A DNA stretch of 64,000 nucleotides from Myxococcales bacterium (GTDB lineage: Bacteria > Myxococcota_A > Polyangia > Haliangiales > Haliangiaceae), in the NCBI GenBank assembly GCA_016707895.1, contig JADJGV010000005.1, forward strand, positions 372,001 through 436,000, written 5' to 3'. Position numbers and translations under genes: made by a program. Every line of letters starts with the position of its first letter. Positions within the stretch are counted from its first letter, which is position 1. Below the pieces are notes generated by a model. That model was not told where the DNA came from. It was given only the letters and a program-made list of their open reading frames with translations, and made no database searches. This document shows positions 18,387-28,120 of the stretch, one piece after another.

Positions 18387-19003
18387 CAGTCGCGCAGGAA
18401 TAGCGGCGGTTCGACGACGACAAGCTCGACGGTCGCTCCATCGCGGTGTACGCAGTAGGTGCCGTCCGTCTGCTCGTCATAGAAGCGATCGCCGAGCCAC
18501 ATGTGATTCGTCGTCCTCACGCGTAGATAGACTCGATCGTCACCGGCGTAGCTGATTGGGTCTAGCTGGATGAAGTACACGTGCCGGCGGGGCTGTTGCC
18601 GGGCGATCGCGTCGAGGGCAGACAGCGCTGTCGCCGTCGGCGTAGCCGTCGGTAGCTCCTCGTGAAGGTCTGCTGGCGCGGAGAAGTAGCGCAGGGACAC
18701 GTTCTGCCCAACCGCATCGGTGAGGACGCCCTTCTCCAGCTCAAGCGCGACCACGCCACGTAGCACCTCCGCTGCCAACGCATGCCTTTGCCGGGCATCC
18801 AGGCTAGACGGTTCATCACATCCGGCACAGTCGATGTCTAGCGGGATTGAGGGTATGCACCGGCCGGCGGATGCGGTAGTCGTCGACCGGCAGCCGAGCG
18901 CGACGGCGAGCGACGCCACCAGGGAGAGCCTTGCCAGCGCGATCAAGAACGACACGAGCGTCGTCGAATGGGTCTTGTCGAAAGGACTGCGTTCAACCTT
19001 CAT
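18386..19003 (-). CDS. Lipoprotein, C-x-x-C-D-x-P-S family, copy 2
   Basis: A 205-residue lipoprotein (signal ending VALGC). Motif order as in copy 1: CAGCDEPSS, helices (RHALAAEVLRGVVALELEKG), LTDAVGQNVSLRYFSAP, YAGDDRVYLRVRT and GTYCVHRDG. The LTDAVGxxxxLRYF block is almost identical to that in 19014-20480, so these two are closest relatives. The operon is 19014-20480, then this gene (10-base gap), then 17838-18386 (1-base overlap). No catalytic motif is apparent. Confidence 0.7.
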   Translation of the reverse strand: MKVERSPFDKTHSTTLVSFLIALARLSLVASLAVALGCRSTTTASAGRCIPSIPLDIDCAGCDEPSSLDARQRHALAAEVLRGVVALELEKGVLTDAVGQNVSLRYFSAPADLHEELPTATPTATALSALDAIARQQPRRHVYFIQLDPISYAGDDRVYLRVRTTNHMWLGDRFYDEQTDGTYCVHRDGATVELVVVEPPLFLRD

Positions 19004-19013
19004 CGCCGCGAGC

Positions 19014-20480
19014 CTAGTCCTTGATGATGACCACCGGCGTCACGACGTCGACAACGAGCTTCCCGCCATCGTGGCGAAGGCAATACTCTGCCGTGGTGCT
19101 TTCGTCCAGGAAGCGCGTGCCGAGCCAGGTGTGATCGATGACATCCACCTGCACGAAAACCCGGTCGTTGCCCGAGTACCCACGAACTCGCAGCGTCACC
19201 CAATACAGGCCGCGACGCGGCGCGGCTCTGGCGGCAGCGTCGAGGGCAGCGAGGTCTGTGACCGCAGGCTCGTGATCCCCGCCTCGATCCCAGAGCGTGG
19301 CCGGCTCGACGCGAAAATACCGCAGCGCTAGGTCGCCGCCGACGGCGTCTGTGAGCAGCCCTGTCCTGCGTTCTGCCGCAATCAGGCTCGCCACAGCCGC
19401 AGTCCCCTGGACTTGTTGTTCCGCCGGGGAGAGCCGCGATGGGGTGTCGCATCCCCGGCAGTGCCCGGGCACCTCCTCACGACAGACGCGGGAAGCCTGC
19501 CCGTGACCACAGGCTGCCATAACGGCGACGAGCGCGATCGCGGAGAGGAGCGAGAGCGTCGATGAGATCGCCGTCGCATGCCGCTTGTTGTACGTGTACA
19601 GCTCCCGCTTCATCTCCGCAGTCGACTTGGCCGGTTCCATGGCGCTCCCATCGTGAACATGCGCCCCGGTGCCGAAGAGATTGCATGCGTGCCCGAACTC
19701 ATGAACGACCAGGTTCGCGTAGTATGTCTCGTCGAGCTGGGCTTCGGAGGCGAGCAGCGCTCCCCGGAGAAAGGTGCACTTCGGTGCGCGCTTCGTGTTG
19801 CCGAGCGTCCCAGGCGGGACAGTCACGGCTCTGACGGAGTTGTTCCAGTCGCTTGCGACTTTGCTTCTGATCTTCGTCGTCAGGCCCGGAACGTATTCGG
19901 GGATGCCGTGTTCGTCCATGATCGTCGTCAGACGACGGACTCTGTCCGTGGCCCCGACGCCGATGGTCTCATCCATGAAGTAGAAGGGGAACACCAGCGG
20001 CGCCATCGCTCGTCGCTCCTTGGCGGTCGGTAGTCGCGGCTCGCTGGTAACGACAAACGACAGGCCCATGGCCTGCAAGTGGCCCGAGAGCTGGTCTGTC
20101 CAGTCGTCGATGTGCGCGAGATGGGCTTCCAGCCGACGCATCATCCGATGGCTGAAGGTAGGCGCGATGTTGTCGACATCGTATAGCCGGATCTCGATTC
20201 GCTTCGCGGGTCGCTTCTTCGCCCTGGGCAGCGACGCTGCCCCCCTTGCGACCTCGTGGGCGAGCGCCTCGGTCGTCGCCGGGTCGGGCTCGGCTCCGAC
20301 GTCGCCTGCGCGGGTACTGGCCGCGGCGGCTGGAACGGAAGGCCCTTGCCTGGCAGGAGGTCTCGCGCGGCCGTAGAGGAGGGTTATGTACAGTTGCTCG
20401 CGCTCCGCAGGGCTGAGTTGGCTGATGGCCGCGATGATCTCGGCGACACTCCTGGCGGCGCCTTGCCGGGGATCTGGCAC
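19014..20480 (-). CDS. Zincin metalloprotease fused to C-x-x-C-D-x-P-S lipoprotein domain
   Basis: A 488-residue open frame from a GTG two bases after the stop of the upstream large gene. Residues about 1-280 are soluble and include SPAEREQLYITLL, RIEIRLYDVDNIAPTFSHRM, SFVVTSEPRLP, FPFYFMDETIGVG and the zincin helix VVHEFGHACNLFGTGAHVHD with GSAMEP. H260 and H264 would be zinc ligands, E261 the catalytic base, and the SAM a Met-turn candidate. Residues 290-488 begin MKRELYTYNKRHA, then a membrane segment ending in lipobox MAAC (Cys324) and a domain paralogous to the next two genes. No stop separates the parts, so this may be a real fusion or two genes with a second start at 19613 (199 residues, weak ribosome site). 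The fusion would put the protease on the cytoplasmic side. Confidence 0.65.
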   Translation of the reverse strand: MPDPRQGAARSVAEIIAAISQLSPAEREQLYITLLYGRARPPARQGPSVPAAAASTRAGDVGAEPDPATTEALAHEVARGAASLPRAKKRPAKRIEIRLYDVDNIAPTFSHRMMRRLEAHLAHIDDWTDQLSGHLQAMGLSFVVTSEPRLPTAKERRAMAPLVFPFYFMDETIGVGATDRVRRLTTIMDEHGIPEYVPGLTTKIRSKVASDWNNSVRAVTVPPGTLGNTKRAPKCTFLRGALLASEAQLDETYYANLVVHEFGHACNLFGTGAHVHDGSAMEPAKSTAEMKRELYTYNKRHATAISSTLSLLSAIALVAVMAACGHGQASRVCREEVPGHCRGCDTPSRLSPAEQQVQGTAAVASLIAAERRTGLLTDAVGGDLALRYFRVEPATLWDRGGDHEPAVTDLAALDAAARAAPRRGLYWVTLRVRGYSGNDRVFVQVDVIDHTWLGTRFLDESTTAEYCLRHDGGKLVVDVVTPVVIIKD

Positions 20481-20482
20481 GG

Positions 20483-22889
20483 CTAGCGGTCCTCGCCGTT
20501 GTCGGCGCCGGGCGACCGGCCGTCGACGACGGTGCCGCTGCCCGGTGGCGCGACAACCATCGTCTCGATGTCGGGGTCGCCGAGCTGGCCCTGACGGATC
20601 AGCGCGACGCGGCGCAGGTTGTCGAGCTCCCGGCGGCGCACCTCGGCCGCGACGCGCGAGACGTCGATGGCGCGGTGGAGCAAGCGGAAGTCCTCGAGGA
20701 CGGGGCGCGTGCCGGGCAGGGCCTCGATGAACGTCGACCCGGTCGGCACCACCACCTCTTCTTCGCTGGGGACGGGGCGGTCGTCGAGGGCGTCGAGCAG
20801 CGCGTGGAGCTTGGGCAGCATGGCGGCGAACTGGTCGCGCGACATGCCCTGTCGTGCAGCCTCGGCGTACGCGAGCAACTCGGTCGGCGTGTAGTTGGCC
20901 AGCAGCTCCGGGTCGCACGCGCCGTCGCGGTTGTCGAGGTAGGGCAGCGCCAGGTACTTGGTCAGCACGTTGTGCTGCCGCAAGGGGAACACCATGAAGT
21001 TGCCCTTGTAGCCGATGGGGTGCTCGAGGTCCGCGACGTCGCCGAGGCGAACGGTGTCCGCCATCGGATCGACGTTCTCGGGGACCAACGTCGCCTCGAT
21101 CGTGTACGGCGGCTGCCACAGCGGCGGCACCGGCGGCGCGCCGGGGGTCTCGATCAGGCGGTAGTCGAGGTGGCCCGCCAGGCGCGGCACGCGGACGCTG
21201 TGCAGCTCGAAGTACCGCTGGTCGCGGTCCTCGGCGTTCCAGATCGCGCGCATGTAGTGGAGGATGTGCTGCTTGACGTGGACGCGCAGGCGGCGCACCG
21301 CCATCTCGCTGTCACGGAAGCGGGCCAGCGCGTCGGCGTGCTCCTTGGTCGCGAGCTCGAGCGAGGACGCAGCCTGGGTCAGCCGGTCGCGCGCGTCGCG
21401 CTCGGCCCGCAGCGCCTGGTCGTAGGCCTCCTTGGCCATCTGCTCGCGCAGGCGGGCGGTCTCGACCGAGTTGTCGCTGCCCAGGACGGCCTCGGCGGCG
21501 CGCTCGATGAACCCATCGCTACCGTCGGCGGCCTGGGCCCGCGCCAGCGCAGCGAACGCCGCGGCGACGGCGCCGTAACGGCTCGCGGTATCCCGGCTCA
21601 GGCGATCGACCTCGTCCGAGAGTCGGTCGACGAGCCGCCGCAGGCCGTCGCGGTGGATCTGAAGCTGGCCGAGCCGGGCCTCGGCGCCGGCCGCGTCGTG
21701 CAGCAGGTATCCGAGCGGCGCATTGAACTGTTCGTCGAGGAGCGCCCGGCGGAGGATCCACCCGTGGGTGAACAGCCAGGCGCGCGTGATGCGGTCGGGT
21801 GGTGGGACGCGGCGCGCGACCATGACGACCGGCACCATGCGGTGGACGCGCTCCGAGACCTGGAAGCGCCGCTGCAGCTCGTAGAACAGGTAGGTGACCG
21901 GGAGCTCTTCGTTGGGGTTGACGAGCCTGCCGGTCTCCTCGGTGAAGACCTCGGTCGACTCGCTGCTGGTGATCTCGGTGCGCGTGGACGACTTGGCCTC
22001 CTGCGCGGATCGGCGCACGCCCTCGCGCATCAGCTGCCGGGTCTCCTGCGACGAGCGCTCGCTGCCTTGGGTCAGCGTGGCCGAGGTGTCGGCCGAGAAC
22101 AGCTCGCCGATGCCGACGGTGCCCTCGGCGGTGACCTCGAAGCCCAGGCTCGACTTGGCGGCGTTGACGATGTCGGCCGCGCTGCGCATCGTGTCCTGCG
22201 TCTCAGTGCGATCGCTGCGCTCGAGGTTGGTGGCCTGGACCGAGCTGGTGGCGCGCTTGTAGGTCGTGCGGGTGACGTAGCCACGCTCTTCCCGCGGCGC
22301 CAGTGTGATGGTCTTGACCAGCGCGCCGGCCTGGTGCCCGCGGGGCTCCCAGCGCTGGCGGTACGTCACGAACAGCCCGAAGTCGAGCGCGCGGTCGTCG
22401 CCGTCCGCCGCAAAGACCTGGAACGCATACGGCTCGCTCAGGCGATCCTCGAGCTCGGCGAGGAGCGCCTTGTACTCAGGCGTCCGCGGCTCGCCTTGCG
22501 CCCACAGGCTGCGATCGGGCCGCACGGCGATGGTCCCGTCGCCGCGGTGGTCTTGCTCGTGGCTCGGCGCGGGGGCGGCGTCCGCGTCCCCGGTGAGTCG
22601 GTCGACGACGTAGTCGACCGCAGCCGCGATGCTCCAGCGTGCGGTCGGCGACGGGGCTGGCCGGTCGCCGATCGCGGGGGCGCCGCTCGCCGACGCGATC
22701 GCCTGAGCCTCGGTGGTGAGCTCCCGCAAGAGCGGGCCCGTGCGCGGCAATGCGCCACCGCCGGCGCCGATGGCGACGTGCAGGTCGGCCGCGGTGGCGA
22801 TCAGATCGTCATCGACGTGCTCCTGCCACACGCCGTCGATCGTGCCCACCAGGACGCCGTAGTCGAACAGCGCCGTGCGATCTGCGGGA

Positions 22890-22890
<1 letters not shown>
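20483..22890 (-). CDS. Large coiled-coil protein, 5' end lost in artefact
   Basis: At least 800 residues of real-looking protein. Motifs include RTALFDYGVLVGTIDGVWQE at the left limit of trustworthy sequence, PYAFQVFAADGDDRALDFGL and GYVTRTTYKRATSSVQATNL. Next come SSLGFEVTAEGTVGIGELF, VTYLFYELQRRFQVSERVHR and a long Glu/Arg/Ala coiled coil (about 21320-21560 in bases). Then come KQHILHYMRAIWNAEDRD and NYTPTELLAYAEAARQG. There is no signal peptide in the readable part. The C-terminus is followed after 2 bases by the protease-lipoprotein gene. The true start is unknown: the frame runs through 22890-23630, which has no A or T and so cannot contain a stop. An ATG at 23632 preceded by GGAGGAGG could be the real start. 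Family not recognised. Confidence 0.6.
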
Positions 22891-23630
<740 letters not shown>

Positions 23631-23862
23631 ATCCTCCTCCGGCCTTTCTACAACGGCGCCTGCGCGTCGAATGTGTCGATTCGCCCGGTGATGCTAGCGG
23701 CGCCGCCGCCATCGGACAAGCGAATAGTCGAGTTAGGTGCCTGGAAAGTCGGTGCGCTGTCGGTATGGTCGAGTGGTTCAGGCGGGGTGAAACTCCGGCC
23801 TGACCGCGCGCTACGCGTCAAGAACGGATCAGGCACGCGGCGCACCTCCGCGGACGGCCAAG
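23631..23862. other. Intergenic next to artefact
   Basis: Lower-GC sequence of 232 bases with no convincing gene. It may hold the promoter and start of the large minus-strand gene: GGAGGAGG followed by ATG at 23632 (minus strand) is a plausible ribosome site and start. Confidence 0.4.
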
Positions 23863-24942
23863 TCAGGAGCGAGGCTTTCGTGGCCGGCGCTTGGCCTGGG
23901 CCTCGATGGCGCGCACGGCGGCGGCGAAGTGGTCCTCGACGGGCGAGGGCAGCTCGGCGCGGGCGCGGGCGAACAGGTCGAACTGGTGCTGGGCCTGATC
24001 GACGGCGGCCTGGTGGGAGACGGTGCCGGCGGTGGTGAGCAAGGCGCGGTCGCTGAGCTTCAAGAATTCGTCGAGCTTGGTGGCCCAGGCGGCCATGTGC
24101 ATCGGCTTGCGGCTCAGGGCCTGCAGCTCGGCGAACTCGAGGTACGCGGTGACGATGCGGTTGAGGGCCTCCAGCTCGTCGGCCGTGAGGTAGTTCTTGG
24201 CGACGAGCGCGTCGGTGCGCCGGGGGCGCGAGCCGGTCCACGACGTGAGGCCCATGTTCGGCTTCTCCGCGTCGGCGCGCGCGGCGATGACCTCGGCGGC
24301 GGTCTGGCCGTGGACCGCGTAGTGCAGCTTGTTCTGGACCGTGGCGAAGAACCGCTGGGACGCCTCGGCGCTGGGATCGTAGTCGACGCTGGTCGCATAG
24401 ATCTCGAGCACCTTCTTGTAGAACACCTTCTCCGACGACCGGATGTCGCGGATGCGCGCGAGCAGCTCGTCGAAGTAGTCGGTGCCGCCGGCGCCGCTCG
24501 GGTTCTTCAGCCGCTCGTCGTCGAGCGTGAAGCCCTTGACCAGGTACTCGGACAGCCGGGCCGTGGCCCACTGCCGAAACTGGGTGCCCCGCGGCGACCG
24601 AACGCGGTACCCGACGGCGAGCACGACCGGCAGCGCGTAGTGATCGACCAGGCGAGAAACCGAGCGATTCCCTTCGGTTCGAACTGTTAAGTAACGCTTA
24701 ATAGTTGCCCCGGGGTCAATCTCCCCCTCACCGAACACCTGGCGGAGGTGCTGGCTCACGGCGGCGGTCGTCACCTGATACAGGTCGGCCAGGTCGCGCT
24801 GGGTCAGCCACACGGCGCCCTCGTGCAGCCGCACCTGCACGCGCGCGAGCCCGTCGTCGGTCTGGTACAGGACGAACTCGGTCCCGGTCGCCGCCGCCAC
24901 CGGCCCACCACCCTCGCCCCCGCTCCGCTTGCTTCGCGCCAT
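23863..24942 (-). CDS. RhuM-family protein
   Basis: A 359-residue protein starting at 24942 with ribosome site GGAGGCGGTGAG. Residues 15-75 hold strand motifs and a helix-turn-helix-like DNA-binding region (VWLTQRDLADLYQVTTAAVS). The diagnostic block is ATIKRYLTVRTEGNRSVSR with DHYALPVVLAVGYRVRSPRG, followed by FRQWATARLSEYLVKGF. The latter part has AVHGQTAAEVIAARADAEKP, LTADELEALNRIVTAYLEFA and a basic C-terminus. This is the virulence-associated RhuM family, widespread on mobile islands and sometimes near defence genes; the molecular function is not established. No integrase or restriction gene is adjacent. Length is typical, so it looks intact. Confidence 0.85.
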   Translation of the reverse strand: MARSKRSGGEGGGPVAAATGTEFVLYQTDDGLARVQVRLHEGAVWLTQRDLADLYQVTTAAVSQHLRQVFGEGEIDPGATIKRYLTVRTEGNRSVSRLVDHYALPVVLAVGYRVRSPRGTQFRQWATARLSEYLVKGFTLDDERLKNPSGAGGTDYFDELLARIRDIRSSEKVFYKKVLEIYATSVDYDPSAEASQRFFATVQNKLHYAVHGQTAAEVIAARADAEKPNMGLTSWTGSRPRRTDALVAKNYLTADELEALNRIVTAYLEFAELQALSRKPMHMAAWATKLDEFLKLSDRALLTTAGTVSHQAAVDQAQHQFDLFARARAELPSPVEDHFAAAVRAIEAQAKRRPRKPRS

Positions 24943-24967
24943 CAGCTCACCGCCTCCACCGCTTTCT

Positions 24968-24986
24968 CTGCGTCCCGTATACGCAG
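24968..24986. promoter_or_regulatory. Palindrome CTGCGT-N7-ACGCAG upstream of RhuM gene
   Basis: Inverted half-sites CTGCGT and ACGCAG separated by 7 bases, 26-44 bases before the RhuM start. This would suit binding by a dimeric helix-turn-helix repressor, perhaps autoregulation. Evidence is sequence symmetry only. Confidence 0.3.
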
Positions 24987-25183
24987 CTCCCCTGACAACT
25001 CCACGCTCTCGCGCTTGCGGCTCATACGGCGGTGCTCCTCGTGCGCATGCCGCCACGCTGGCGACGAGTACAGCCTACCGAAAAGCGCGCGGCGATGTCT
25101 GGTGGTTCACTGATCCGCCGACGCCTCGCCCTCGCGTCGCTTCCTCCGCATCGCGAGAGGTGTGACCGACCGCTGCGCCCCGC

Positions 25184-25801
25184 TCACCGCGCGCGGGCCA
25201 GCACCAGCGCGACGTCGTCGGGCAGGCCGCCCGACGGCAGGCGCACGAGCGCCAGCAGCGCCGCGGCAGCGGCGGCGAGGTCGGGGTGGCGGGCGGCGGC
25301 GGCGATGTCGGCGGGGCGGGCGTACTTCCACAGGCCGTCGCTGGCGAGCACGAGCGTGCGATCGGCGAGCGGGCCGGCGGTGAACGCGACCGGCGTGGCG
25401 CCGGCGCCGAGCAGCGGCTTGCGGCGCTGATCGGCGGTGAGGTCGACGAGGTCGTCGCCGACCAGCCAGGCGCCGGAGTCGCCGACGCTGGCGCCGCGCA
25501 GCCCGGCGGCGGTGACCTCGACCACGACGGCGGTGGCCTGGCCAGGGCCGAGGCGCGGCAGCGCGGCGTCGAGCGCGGCCAGCGCGTCGGTCCATGACGA
25601 CGGGGTCGGCGCGGCGATCAGCCCGGCGATCACCGCGTCGGCGGCCCGCGCACCTCCGCCGGTCCCGCCGGCGCCATCGGCCAGGGCCAGCACGACGCCA
25701 TCGCCACGCGCCACCGCGGCGGCGCGATCCTCGCCGGCGCCGCGGGCCGGCGTCACCTGCACGAGGCTGGCGAACGTGGCGACGGGATCGATCGCGGGCA
25801 T
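25184..25801 (-). CDS. PP2C-like Ser/Thr phosphatase
   Basis: A 205-residue soluble protein with the metal-binding signposts of the PP2C/SpoIIE fold: GAGEDR near the N-terminus, LALADGAGG (first Asp), GASVGDSGAWL, VLASDGLWKY and PDDVALVLAR. It is short compared with typical PP2C proteins (about 230-250 residues), losing mainly loop regions. It probably reverses phosphorylation by Hanks kinases, three of which are in this window. It sits 6 bases downstream of the S41 peptidase gene (same strand), so they may be co-transcribed. Confidence 0.85.
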   Translation of the reverse strand: MPAIDPVATFASLVQVTPARGAGEDRAAAVARGDGVVLALADGAGGTGGGARAADAVIAGLIAAPTPSSWTDALAALDAALPRLGPGQATAVVVEVTAAGLRGASVGDSGAWLVGDDLVDLTADQRRKPLLGAGATPVAFTAGPLADRTLVLASDGLWKYARPADIAAAARHPDLAAAAAALLALVRLPSGGLPDDVALVLARAR

Positions 25802-25807
25802 GACGAG

Positions 25808-28036
25808 TCAGTTGCCGGTGCGCAGGTAGGCCACCGCGCGATCGAGCACCTCGTCCTTGCCGGCGCGGATACCCGCGAGCGTCGGCGCGATCCGGACGTC
25901 GGGCTGCAGGCCCAGCCGCTGCAGCTGGCGGCCGTCGGCGTGGCGGACGTCGTGGCCGGTGAACATCCAGCTGACGCCGCCAGGCAGCACCATCGCGGTG
26001 ACGTCGCCGTTGGCGCCGGCGCTGGGCGTGCCGATGAACTTGGTGCCGTTGGCGGCTTCGAGGAACAGGCCAGTGTGCTCGGCCTGGCTCTGCGTGCGAT
26101 CATCGATCAGCATCACGGTCTTGCCCTGATAGAGCCAGTCGGTGGTCGGCGGGATCGTTTGCAGGAACTCGAGGGTTGTCGCGTCGCGGCCGCCCATCGC
26201 CGGATCGACGAACCGTCGGTGGAACATCGCGGCGTATGGTGCCTTGCGCGTGTTGAGGCGCGGCGCGATCGCCCACGCCGTGCCCTGCGGGTAGCCGCGC
26301 ATGTCGAAGACGATGCCCTTGGTGGCCTTGAACGCCTCGAACATCGGCGCCACCTGCGCCGGCGTCAGGTCTTCGAGCACGACGTAGCCGAGGTCGGCGC
26401 CGATCAGGCGGTAGGGCAGGCCGGTGGGCGGCGTCGGCGGTGTCCACGCGTCGGCGCGCGGGATGCGCAGCTCCTTGGTGACGCCCTTGGCGCGGGTGAC
26501 CGTGAGCAGCGCGTCGCCGGCGGGGCCCCGGAGCGCGTAGCCCAGCGCGTTGCGGTAGCGCGTGGCCTCGGTCGACGCCGACACGTACGCCAGCAGGCGC
26601 GGCAGCCGCGCCGTCATCGGCTCGCCGTCGACCGCGGTGACGACGTCGCCCACCTGCAGGCCCGCCGCGATGGCCGCCGGCGCGTCGATGAGGGTCACCA
26701 CCGCCTGCTTGTCGATCCAGCGCAGCTCGACCGCGAGGAACGCCGGGCCGCCGCGCAGCGCCGCGAACCCGGGGTGCCCGCTGATGAAGGTGTGGCCGTC
26801 GGGGACGTGGGTGCCGAGCTCGAGCAGCGCCGCGGCGTAGGCCTCGGCGGTGGTCGCGGCCTCGAAGCGCGGGATGGACGCCGGCAGGACCGCGTCCCAG
26901 TCGCCGATCAGCGGCAGGTACGGGTAGATCCGATCGATCACGGTCCACACGCGGAACAGCGCCAGGAGGCGCAGCTCGACCGACGGCGCCAGCTGATCGT
27001 CGTACGTCGCGTCGGCGACGAAGCGCGGCATCGGCAGCGGCGCCGGCTGCGCGACCCGCGGCTTGATCGCCCCCTTCTTGCGCGCCAGCGCCAGCGCGGC
27101 CTTGAGGCCGTCGCGGTTCGCCGGCACCGTGACGTCAGCGCCGAACGCCGCCTCGCTCCACTCGGTGGTGCGGATGCTCGCGCTGCGGCCGCCGGGCAGC
27201 GGCACGTCGGTCCAGTCGCCCAGCGCGTAGCGCGCGGCGCCCTGCGCGACGACGAAGCCGTGGCCGCTGCGCTGCGCCGCCCACGGCGCGCCGTCGAGCA
27301 GCATCCGCGGGTTGGTCAGGTAGACGACGCGGACGTCGGCGCTGGCCGGCCGCGTCGCCGGAGCGCGGCGGTAGCGCACGCCGGCCACGGTCTTGGCGTA
27401 GGTCGAGTAGCCGCCGCTCGACATCAGCTTGCCCTGGGGCGCGTAGCCGTCGTGCACGATCGCCCGCATCGCCGGGCCGGCGGCGTCATCGGGCAACAGG
27501 AGCGGCGCCCAGCGGTCGAGCAGCCAGGTCGCCCAGTCCGGCGCGTCGCCGGCGAAGCGCAGGTCGAACACCACCGCGGTCGCGTCGGCCAGCGCCGCGG
27601 GCACGGCGCTGAACGCCGCCTGGACCTCGGCCTCGGGGCGCCCCTCGAGCGACGTCAGGTCGATGACCACCACGGCGCCCTCGCGGCGGATCAGCGGCCG
27701 CGCGGCGCCGGTCGCGGCGGTCGCGGGCAGCGGCGCCACCCGCGTCACCGGATCGCCCAGCGTCTGCAGCATCGCGTCGACAGCGGCGACGTACTCGGCG
27801 TCGCTGGTCGCCGCGCGCACCTTGGGGATCGTCGCCACCAGCGGCGCATCCCAGTCGATCGGCCGCGTGCTCAGGTACGGATGGAGGTAGCGCGCCTGGC
27901 CCCACACCTTGCCCAGCGCGGCCAGGCGCTCCACGGCGGCCGAGCGATCGTGGTCGTCAGCGACGGCGGGGGCGGTGGCGACGCACAGCCCGCACAGCGA
28001 GAGGGCGAGGACCAGGAGGCGCGCGGAGCGGCACAT
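25808..28036 (-). CDS. S41 family (C-terminal processing type) peptidase
   Basis: A 742-residue exported protein (signal peptide ending near AVADD). The N-terminal half contains ALGKVWGQARYLHPYLSTRP and repeats a related segment further on (FRVWTVIDRIYPYLP), suggesting an internal duplication. A PDZ-like segment (AAGLQVGDVVTAVDGEPM) precedes the tail-specific protease core: VFDMRGYPQG, then VMLIDDRTQSQAEHTGLFLE with the catalytic-type Ser in SQAE near residue 648, and GTPSAGANGDVTAMVLPGG. S41 peptidases usually trim C-termini of exported or outer-membrane proteins. The start is supported by the signal peptide. Confidence 0.85.
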   Translation of the reverse strand: MCRSARLLVLALSLCGLCVATAPAVADDHDRSAAVERLAALGKVWGQARYLHPYLSTRPIDWDAPLVATIPKVRAATSDAEYVAAVDAMLQTLGDPVTRVAPLPATAATGAARPLIRREGAVVVIDLTSLEGRPEAEVQAAFSAVPAALADATAVVFDLRFAGDAPDWATWLLDRWAPLLLPDDAAGPAMRAIVHDGYAPQGKLMSSGGYSTYAKTVAGVRYRRAPATRPASADVRVVYLTNPRMLLDGAPWAAQRSGHGFVVAQGAARYALGDWTDVPLPGGRSASIRTTEWSEAAFGADVTVPANRDGLKAALALARKKGAIKPRVAQPAPLPMPRFVADATYDDQLAPSVELRLLALFRVWTVIDRIYPYLPLIGDWDAVLPASIPRFEAATTAEAYAAALLELGTHVPDGHTFISGHPGFAALRGGPAFLAVELRWIDKQAVVTLIDAPAAIAAGLQVGDVVTAVDGEPMTARLPRLLAYVSASTEATRYRNALGYALRGPAGDALLTVTRAKGVTKELRIPRADAWTPPTPPTGLPYRLIGADLGYVVLEDLTPAQVAPMFEAFKATKGIVFDMRGYPQGTAWAIAPRLNTRKAPYAAMFHRRFVDPAMGGRDATTLEFLQTIPPTTDWLYQGKTVMLIDDRTQSQAEHTGLFLEAANGTKFIGTPSAGANGDVTAMVLPGGVSWMFTGHDVRHADGRQLQRLGLQPDVRIAPTLAGIRAGKDEVLDRAVAYLRTGN

Positions 28037-28120
28037 GCGGTCGATGACACCACAGCGCCGCGCGCGTTGCGCGATCCAGCCGGCGCGGCGCGGCCTCTCT
28101 TTCGGGCAGGTCCCGGGCGG

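Noticed and set aside
28037..28120. Terminator-like GC stem between the caspase-like and S41 genes
   Set aside because: Only a loose stem and no T run in the direction of transcription.
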